Shown: positions 6,536 through 11,330 of the stretch, piece after piece
How the letters are laid out: every line of letters starts with the position of its first letter
How positions within the stretch are numbered: the first letter of the stretch is position 1
Assembly: GCA_905214225.1 (NCBI GenBank)
Contig: CAJMLL010000055.1
Location: 1-11,330 of the forward strand
DNA: 11,330 bases
Direction of reading: 5' to 3'
Source of the DNA: an uncultured bacterium
GTDB taxonomy: Bacteria > Bacillota > Clostridia > Peptostreptococcales > Anaerovoracaceae
Notes under the pieces: model-generated
The model's database searches: none
What the model was told of the DNA's origin: nothing
The model's input: only the letters and a program-made list of their open reading frames with translations
Translations under genes and position numbers: made by a program

Positions 6536-6898
6536 GAAAGTTAATAAAAAATCCAGTGTTTTTTGTGATTTAGCAACAAAAACTTTCTTAAGATGAAGTG
6601 ATAAAGTGTGATAATTATATTTTTAACAAGCATGAATAATTATTGCGTATAGATAAGTACAATGCAGTGATTTTTGCAGAATGTGTTTGTTGCTGATGTA
6701 CAGCAGAAGTGTGGTGCGATGAAATATTGTTCATATTCTTGCGCATTGCTTTTGTCTGGAGAAGCGGAAGGGAAAACAGCCAATGCTCCGGAGAACGTGT
6801 TATGGGGAAAGGAAGAACTGCGTGAATATTCAGGGATGTGTCTGCCGCCGGGATAAGGGAAAGCCTTGCATTTCAAGGCACGCGGGGGTTCTGATTTC
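6536..6898. other. Intergenic stretch without a convincing gene
   Basis: The first 110 or so bases are very AT-rich and contain the self-complementary ATAATTAT twice (6611-6618 and 6636-6643). The later part is more balanced and has several modest foldable elements. These are TGCTG/CAGCA (6691-6705), TCTGGAG (6755-6761) pairing with CTCCGGA (6786-6792), and GCCTTG-CATTT-CAAGGC (6863-6879). Short open frames on both strands (for example 6674-6856 plus and 6640-6876 minus) lack ribosome sites and normal composition. I recognise no known riboswitch, tRNA, 6S, SRP or T-box motif. An unrecognised small RNA or leftover of a decayed gene remains possible. Confidence 0.5.
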
Positions 6899-6927
6899 TT
6901 GACACTGTACAGGTAAAAATATATAAT
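6899..6927 (+). promoter_or_regulatory. Consensus sigma-A promoter of ileS
   Basis: A perfect TTGACA (6899-6904) and a perfect TATAAT (6922-6927) are separated by exactly 17 bases. Transcription should begin near 6934. This predicts strong, growth-linked expression of ileS and a leader of about 100 nt. Confidence 0.93.
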
Positions 6928-6933
6928 AAAGAG

Positions 6934-7035
6934 CGACGAATTTTATCGTTAGATCATAAAACAGGCCTGGCTGCGGCTGCAGTTCGGAGATTCCGGCAGG
7001 GATGTCCGTTAAGGCCTGGAAAGGAAGATTGGAAT
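6934..7035 (+). promoter_or_regulatory. Structured ileS leader without a T-box
   Basis: CAGGCCT (6962-6968) can pair perfectly with AGGCCTG (7012-7018). This encloses an inner stem of CTGC (6977-6980) with GCAG (6996-6999), capped by CGGA/TCCG. The 3' arm ends one base before the Shine-Dalgarno sequence AAAGGAAG (7020-7027), which is 8 bases from the ATG. The leader lacks the AGGGTGGNACCGCG T-box core and a terminator, so the usual tRNA-sensing control of Firmicutes ileS is not visible. The fold could modulate ribosome access or mRNA stability; this is inference. Confidence 0.5.
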
Positions 7036-10000
7036 ATGTTTGAAAAGCTTTCAGATCAGCCGGTGGCTGAGGTTCAGAAGAAGCAGGTGCAGGAATGGGA
7101 GGATGAAGACCTCCTGAACCGCCGTGTCAAGGAGAGAGAAGACGCAGAGCCGTTCATTTTCTATGAAGGCCCTCCGACAGCAAACGGCAAGCCGGGCATT
7201 CACCACATGATGGCCCGCACCCTGAAGGACTCCATTACCAGATATAAGGTGATGAAGGGATTCAAGGTTAAGCCGAAGGCAGGCTGGGACACGCACGGAC
7301 TGCCTGTTGAGATTCAGGTTGAGAAAGACCTGGGCATGAGCGGAAAGCAGGATATTGAGAAATACGGAATCAAGGAATTCTGCGAGAAGTGCCGCCAGTC
7401 GGTATTCACCTTCACCGACATGTGGGGAGATATGAGCCGCCGCATGGGATTCCTCGCTGACCTGGAGCATCCGTATATTACTTTGGATAATAATTATGTT
7501 GAGTCCGTCTGGTGGATCATTCATGAGTTCTTCAAGGCCGGAATGATTTACGAGGGACACAAGGTTCAGCCTTACTGCCCGCGCTGCGGAACAGGTCTGG
7601 CTTCCCACGAGGTTGCCCAGGGTTATAAGGAAGTTGCGGTTACAACACTGACCGTAAAGTTCAAGCGTGTCGGATATGACAAGGATTACTTCCTGGCATG
7701 GACGACAACGGCATGGACTCTGGCTGCCAACACCCTCCTGACGGTCAACGCAGATGTTGATTACGTCAGAGCAGAGATGCTGGAAGGCGATGAGAAGGGA
7801 AATATCTTCATTCTCGCCAAAGACTGCGTGGACAAGGTATTAGGAGAAGGCAAGTACAAGGTCCTGGAAGAGATGAAAGGAAAAGACCTGGAGTATGAGA
7901 AGTATGAGAAGCTCATGCCTTGGAACGAGCTGGATCCGGAGAAGGACAAGGCCTTCTTCGTTACCTGCGATGATTATGTAACCACAACTGACGGAACAGG
8001 AATCGTACATTCCGCTCCGGCATTTGGTGAAGACGACTATAACGTCGGAAAGAAGTACGGCGCTCCGGTTTATGAACCGGTTGATGAGAGAGGCCGCTAC
8101 ACAACGACACCGTGGAAGGGTCATTTCATCATGGAAGAGGGTTTGGACATCGAGATCCTGAAGTGGCTGGCTGAGGAGGGCAAGCTCTTTGCTCACCAGA
8201 AGATCCACCACGATTATCCGCACTGCTGGAGATGCGGAACACCGCTGGTTTACTATGCGAAGCCGGGCTGGTACATCAGAATGAGCGACCTGAGAGACGA
8301 GCTGGTTGCCAACAACAAGACGGTTAACTGGTTCCCGCCTTTCGTCGGCGAAGGACGTTTCGGAAACTGGCTGGCTGACGTAAGAGACTGGAACATTTCC
8401 AGACAGAGATACTGGGGAACGCCGATTCCGATCTGGAGATGTGAGTGCGGTCACCTGGAGTGCGTAGGCAGCAGAGAAGAGCTGGCTGAGAAGGCCATCG
8501 AGGATGTCGATCCGAAGAATGTCGAGCTGCACCGTCCGTACGTTGATGATATTCATCTGAAGTGCCCGAAGTGCGGAAAGACCATGACCAGAATTCCGGA
8601 GGTTATGGATTGCTGGTTCGACAGCGGTTCCATGCCGTATGCACAGTGGCATTACCCATTTGAGAATAAAGAAGTGTTCGAGCAGAACTTCCCGGCAGAC
8701 TTCATCTGCGAGGGAATCGACCAGACAAGAGGCTGGTTCTATTCTCTGATGGCGATTTCCACCTTCCTGATGCATAAGGCACCGTATAAGAATGTTCTGG
8801 TCAGCGACCTGATCCTGGATAAGAACGGCAAAAAGATGTCTAAGTCCAAGGGCAACACGGTTAACCCGTTTGAGATGATGGACAAGTACGGCGCTGACGC
8901 GACACGCTGGTACATGATGAGTGTATCTCCGGCCTGGACGCCGACAAAGTTCGACGAGGAAGGCCTGAAGGAGACGGTAAGCAAGTTCTTTGGAACTCTG
9001 AAGAACATCTACAACTTCTTCATTCTGTACGCAAATCAGGATAACGTTGACCCGACCAAGGACATCGTTGATCCGAAGAAGCGTCCGGAAATCGACCGCT
9101 GGATCCTGTCTAAGTACAACAAGCTGGTCCGCGAGGTCACACAGGATATGGATGAATACAACCATATGAAGACTGTCCGCGCAATCCAGAGCTTTGTTGT
9201 GGACGACTTCTCCAACTGGTACATCAGAAGAACACGCCGCCGTTTCTACGCGTCCGGCATGGATGATGACAAGAGAGCCGTTTATCAGACGACTTACGAG
9301 GTACTCCTCGGCATCGTAAAGATGATGGCTCCGATCGCTCCGTTCCTGTCTGATGAAATGTATCAGAAGCTGATGAATGATAAGTCTCTGACGGTTCATA
9401 CCGCATATTTCCCAGAGTGCGACGAGTCTCTGATCGACGAGAGTGCTGAGAAGAGAATGGATCTGGTCAAGACTCTGGCCGGACTCGGAAGAGGAATCCG
9501 TGAGAAGGAGAACATCAAGGTTCGTCAGCCGCTGGCTGAGATCCTGGTAGACGGAAAGTACAGAGACCTGATTTCTGACCTGGCTCCGATCCTGATGGAA
9601 GAGCTGAACGTGAAGAAGGTTGTCTTTGCTGATGACCTGACCACATACATGAACCTGACCCTGAAGCCGAACTTCAGAGTTGCCGGTCCGGTTCTCGGAA
9701 AGAAGATCGGTGCCTTCGGAAAGGCTCTGGCAGGAGAAGATGCCACAGCATTCACCGCAAAGCTGGAAGAGGGTCCGGTTACCATGAATCTGAACGGCGA
9801 GGACACAGAGATCCAGAGGGACTATGTCAATGTCCAGATTCACGCAAAAGAAGGCTTCTCCGTTGCGATGGAACAGAACATCTTCGTCATTCTGGATACA
9901 GAAGTTACGCCGGAACTGGAGGAAGAGGGACTGGCAAGAGAGGTCATCTCCAAGGTTCAGCAGCTGCGTAAGCAGAAGGACTTCGAGATGATGGATCACA

Positions 10001-10164
10001 TCACCATCTATCTGGATGCTGACGAGCAGGTGAAGGCCGCTGTCGAGAAGGACAAGGCTCACATCTGCGAGGAAACCCTTGCTGACAGCATCGAGGAGAA
10101 GAAGGGACTTGAGGAAGTTGACATCAACGGACACAAGACCGGACTCGATGTAGAAAAGAAATAA
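7036..10164 (+). CDS. ileS: Isoleucyl-tRNA synthetase, type 2, with GIHH signature
   Basis: This enzyme charges tRNA-Ile with isoleucine in two ATP-dependent steps and edits misactivated valine. It is 1042 aa, the length of the eukaryote-like IleRS2 type (IleRS1 is about 930). The class I signature begins EGPPTANGKP but continues G54-I-H-H57, where most family members have H-I-G-H: first and third positions are exchanged. KMSKS is intact at 600-604. The CP1 editing domain shows WTTTAWT (222-228) and GTGIVHSAPAFGEDDY (320-335). Zinc-type knuckles appear at C181/C184, C397/C400 and CPKC near 516, and the WFDSG motif follows. The anticodon-binding region begins near 690; the C-terminus lacks the IleRS1 zinc finger. 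The swap matches the GXHH variant reported in some IleRS2 that are extremely mupirocin-resistant. The start at ATG 7036 is fixed by AAAGGAAG and homology. Confidence 0.98.
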   Translation: MFEKLSDQPVAEVQKKQVQEWEDEDLLNRRVKEREDAEPFIFYEGPPTANGKPGIHHMMARTLKDSITRYKVMKGFKVKPKAGWDTHGLPVEIQVEKDLGMSGKQDIEKYGIKEFCEKCRQSVFTFTDMWGDMSRRMGFLADLEHPYITLDNNYVESVWWIIHEFFKAGMIYEGHKVQPYCPRCGTGLASHEVAQGYKEVAVTTLTVKFKRVGYDKDYFLAWTTTAWTLAANTLLTVNADVDYVRAEMLEGDEKGNIFILAKDCVDKVLGEGKYKVLEEMKGKDLEYEKYEKLMPWNELDPEKDKAFFVTCDDYVTTTDGTGIVHSAPAFGEDDYNVGKKYGAPVYEPVDERGRYTTTPWKGHFIMEEGLDIEILKWLAEEGKLFAHQKIHHDYPHCWRCGTPLVYYAKPGWYIRMSDLRDELVANNKTVNWFPPFVGEGRFGNWLADVRDWNISRQRYWGTPIPIWRCECGHLECVGSREELAEKAIEDVDPKNVELHRPYVDDIHLKCPKCGKTMTRIPEVMDCWFDSGSMPYAQWHYPFENKEVFEQNFPADFICEGIDQTRGWFYSLMAISTFLMHKAPYKNVLVSDLILDKNGKKMSKSKGNTVNPFEMMDKYGADATRWYMMSVSPAWTPTKFDEEGLKETVSKFFGTLKNIYNFFILYANQDNVDPTKDIVDPKKRPEIDRWILSKYNKLVREVTQDMDEYNHMKTVRAIQSFVVDDFSNWYIRRTRRRFYASGMDDDKRAVYQTTYEVLLGIVKMMAPIAPFLSDEMYQKLMNDKSLTVHTAYFPECDESLIDESAEKRMDLVKTLAGLGRGIREKENIKVRQPLAEILVDGKYRDLISDLAPILMEELNVKKVVFADDLTTYMNLTLKPNFRVAGPVLGKKIGAFGKALAGEDATAFTAKLEEGPVTMNLNGEDTEIQRDYVNVQIHAKEGFSVAMEQNIFVILDTEVTPELEEEGLAREVISKVQQLRKQKDFEMMDHITIYLDADEQVKAAVEKDKAHICEETLADSIEEKKGLEEVDINGHKTGLDVEKK

Positions 10165-10183
10165 TCATCGAACCTTAAGATGC

Positions 10184-10211
10184 ACTGCCGCGGAATTTTT
10201 TCCGCGGCAGT
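10184..10211. terminator. Perfect 12-bp hairpin between ileS and rlmN, no U-tract
   Basis: ACTGCCGCGGAA (10184-10195) pairs with TTCCGCGGCAGT (10200-10211) around a TTTT loop. It lies 19 bases after the ileS stop. The stem is as strong as a terminator, but the following bases (CTTGTAAGAG) contain no T-run, so termination would be partial or factor-dependent. It may allow read-through into rlmN or serve as a processing or mRNA-stability element. Confidence 0.5.
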
Positions 10212-10225
10212 CTTGTAAGAGAAAG

Positions 10226-10240
10226 GCGCCGCGCAGGCGC
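10226..10240 (+). promoter_or_regulatory. GC-rich mini-hairpin just upstream of the rlmN ribosome site
   Basis: GCGCC-GCGCA-GGCGC forms a 5-bp all-GC stem that ends four bases before the GGAG (10244-10247) used by rlmN. In a read-through transcript from ileS it would hold this region compact and could lower or pace rlmN translation. No promoter of its own is apparent for rlmN in the 90-base gap. Confidence 0.35.
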
Positions 10241-10254
10241 TGTGGAGAATAAGA

Positions 10255-11307
10255 ATGAAAGACCTTAGAAACCTAACGGAAGCAGAGATGCAGGAACTGG
10301 CAAAAGAAGCAGGCCAGCCGGCTTTCCGCGGCCGTCAGCTTTTCGGCTGGGTGTATAAGGGCAGAACCGACTTCCGGGAGATGACCAATCTTCCGGAAGT
10401 TTTTACTGCCTGGCTGAAGGAAAATGCAGAGCTGGACAGCCTGAAGCTTCTTGCCCGGCAGAAATCGAAGACGGACGGCACCCAGAAGTTCCTCTATGGC
10501 TTAAAGGACGGAAACGCGGTAGAAACGGTGTTTATGAAGTATAAATACGGAAATACCGTATGCGTCTCTTCCCAGGCCGGCTGCCGGATGCACTGCGCCT
10601 TCTGCGCCTCTGGAATCAACGGACTGGTCCGCAGCCTGACGGCGGGAGAGATCATTTCCCAGCTTCTGGATACGGAGCGGGAAACCGGGGAAAAAATTTC
10701 CCGGATTGTCGTCATGGGAACGGGAGAACCTTTTGATAACTATGATCAGATTTCCAGGTTTATCCGGATTCTGCATGAAAAAGACGGGCGCAACATGAGC
10801 AGCCGTAATATTACTGTGTCCAGCTGCGGTCTGGTCCCGGGAATCCGGAAATTCAGTGAAGATTTTCCGCAGGTCAATCTGGCGGTGTCTCTTCATGCTC
10901 CAGTGAGCAGCCTGAGGGACGAGCTGATGCCGGTGAACCACAGCTATCCGCTGGAAGAGCTGATTCCGGCCTGCCGTGCCTATACGGAAAAAACAGGACG
11001 CAGAATCACGTTTGAGTATGCCCTGATCCGGGGGAAAAATGACACAGACGAGATGATCGGAAAGCTGATTCATCTGCTCAGAGGGATGCTCTGCCATGTC
11101 AATCTGATTCCTCTGAATGAGGTCAGCGAGACCGGTCTTCTGACTTCCGGAAGAAAGAGGGCAGAGGAGATTCAGAAGCGGCTGGAAGATTCCGGAATCC
11201 CGGCAACGGTGCGGCGCCAGCTCGGTGCCGATATCGACGGTGCCTGCGGACAGCTCCGTCTGAAGGCGCAGAAGCAGTCAGGTGACAGCAGCGTAACTGT
11301 CAAATAA
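10255..11307 (+). CDS. rlmN: RlmN, dual-specificity 23S rRNA/tRNA adenine-C2 methyltransferase
   Basis: RlmN is a radical-SAM enzyme that methylates C2 of A2503 in 23S rRNA, at the peptidyl-transferase exit-tunnel entrance, and of A37 in some tRNAs, aiding decoding fidelity. The iron-sulfur motif CRMHCAFC (Cys110, 114, 117) is present. The two cysteines used for methyl transfer match by position: Cys103, seven residues before the cluster, and Cys331 in DIDGACGQL near the C-terminus. The SAM motif reads GTGEP (155-159), a mild variant of the common GMGEP. NLAVSLHAP and NLIPLNEV follow. Length, 350 aa, is typical. It starts at ATG 10255 with GGAG 7 bases upstream. GEP and the accessory motifs favour RlmN over the resistance enzyme Cfr, which methylates C8. 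It probably shares the ileS transcript, joining two translation-quality genes. Confidence 0.95.
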   Translation: MKDLRNLTEAEMQELAKEAGQPAFRGRQLFGWVYKGRTDFREMTNLPEVFTAWLKENAELDSLKLLARQKSKTDGTQKFLYGLKDGNAVETVFMKYKYGNTVCVSSQAGCRMHCAFCASGINGLVRSLTAGEIISQLLDTERETGEKISRIVVMGTGEPFDNYDQISRFIRILHEKDGRNMSSRNITVSSCGLVPGIRKFSEDFPQVNLAVSLHAPVSSLRDELMPVNHSYPLEELIPACRAYTEKTGRRITFEYALIRGKNDTDEMIGKLIHLLRGMLCHVNLIPLNEVSETGLLTSGRKRAEEIQKRLEDSGIPATVRRQLGADIDGACGQLRLKAQKQSGDSSVTVK

Positions 11308-11330
11308 AGGTTATTTTCAGGAAATGTAAA

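Noticed and set aside
6674..6856. 60-codon plus-strand frame in the gap before ileS
   Set aside because: It starts at TTG without a ribosome site, and its composition shows no domain or membrane segment. An overlapping minus frame (6640-6876) is equally unconvincing.
7002..7043. 13-codon upstream frame ending in the ileS start (leader peptide candidate)
   Set aside because: Its ATG lies in the predicted leader stem with no properly spaced ribosome site. It contains no isoleucine codons, so an Ile-attenuation peptide is not supported.
7840..10134. Minus-strand open frame of 764 codons inside ileS
   Set aside because: It is a consequence of G/C-rich codon use in ileS. The protein has no family features, and the opposite strand is an intact essential gene.
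10255..11307. Cfr antibiotic-resistance methyltransferase instead of RlmN
   Set aside because: The GEP motif, the DIDGACGQL ending and the chromosomal setting beside ileS all fit RlmN; nothing points to C8 methylation.
1..11330. CRISPR arrays, tRNA genes, transposases or phage genes
   Set aside because: No regularly spaced repeats, no tRNA-like cloverleaf that I could recognise, and no integrase, transposase or phage structural protein was found.

Overview
The window looks like chromosomal DNA of an anaerobic low-GC Gram-positive bacterium of class Clostridia, probably close to Lachnospiraceae. This is inferred from protein style (PNPase, a eukaryote-like type-2 IleRS, a clostridial RlmN), strong AGGAGG-like ribosome binding sites and a consensus sigma-A promoter; no database search was possible.

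Two regions differ clearly in base composition. Bases 1-3812 are A/T-rich, with AAA, TTA and ATT codons common. They hold a tight four-gene operon: a MetN-type ABC ATPase, a MetI-type permease, a MetQ/NlpA-type lipoprotein and a UroD-superfamily (MtaA/CmuA-like) zinc methyltransferase. The operon starts at a probable promoter in the first 40 bases and ends at a strong intrinsic terminator (3766-3812). From 3925 the DNA becomes G/C-richer (AAG, CTG, GCC dominate) and carries housekeeping RNA genes: pnp (polynucleotide phosphorylase), ileS (isoleucyl-tRNA synthetase) and rlmN (23S rRNA/tRNA m2A methyltransferase).

Between pnp and ileS lie a pnp terminator, a 16-base palindrome, a bidirectional terminator and a GAGTGA/TCACTC dyad. 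Next comes a small minus-strand gene for a one-pass membrane protein, convergent with pnp. About 360 bases of AT-rich DNA without a convincing gene follow. ileS then has a consensus promoter and a leader of about 100 nt that folds but has no visible T-box. A perfect 12-bp hairpin without a U-tract separates ileS from rlmN.

The most notable points are three. (1) The IleRS carries GIHH where class I synthetases carry HIGH, the swapped GXHH signature associated with very high mupirocin resistance in some type-2 IleRS. (2) A Met-type transporter is coupled to a UroD-like methyltransferase, and its binding protein has altered ligand-pocket motifs, suggesting uptake and methyl-group use of something other than plain methionine. 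(3) That operon sits directly in front of pnp, where rpsO is often found, and looks compositionally foreign.
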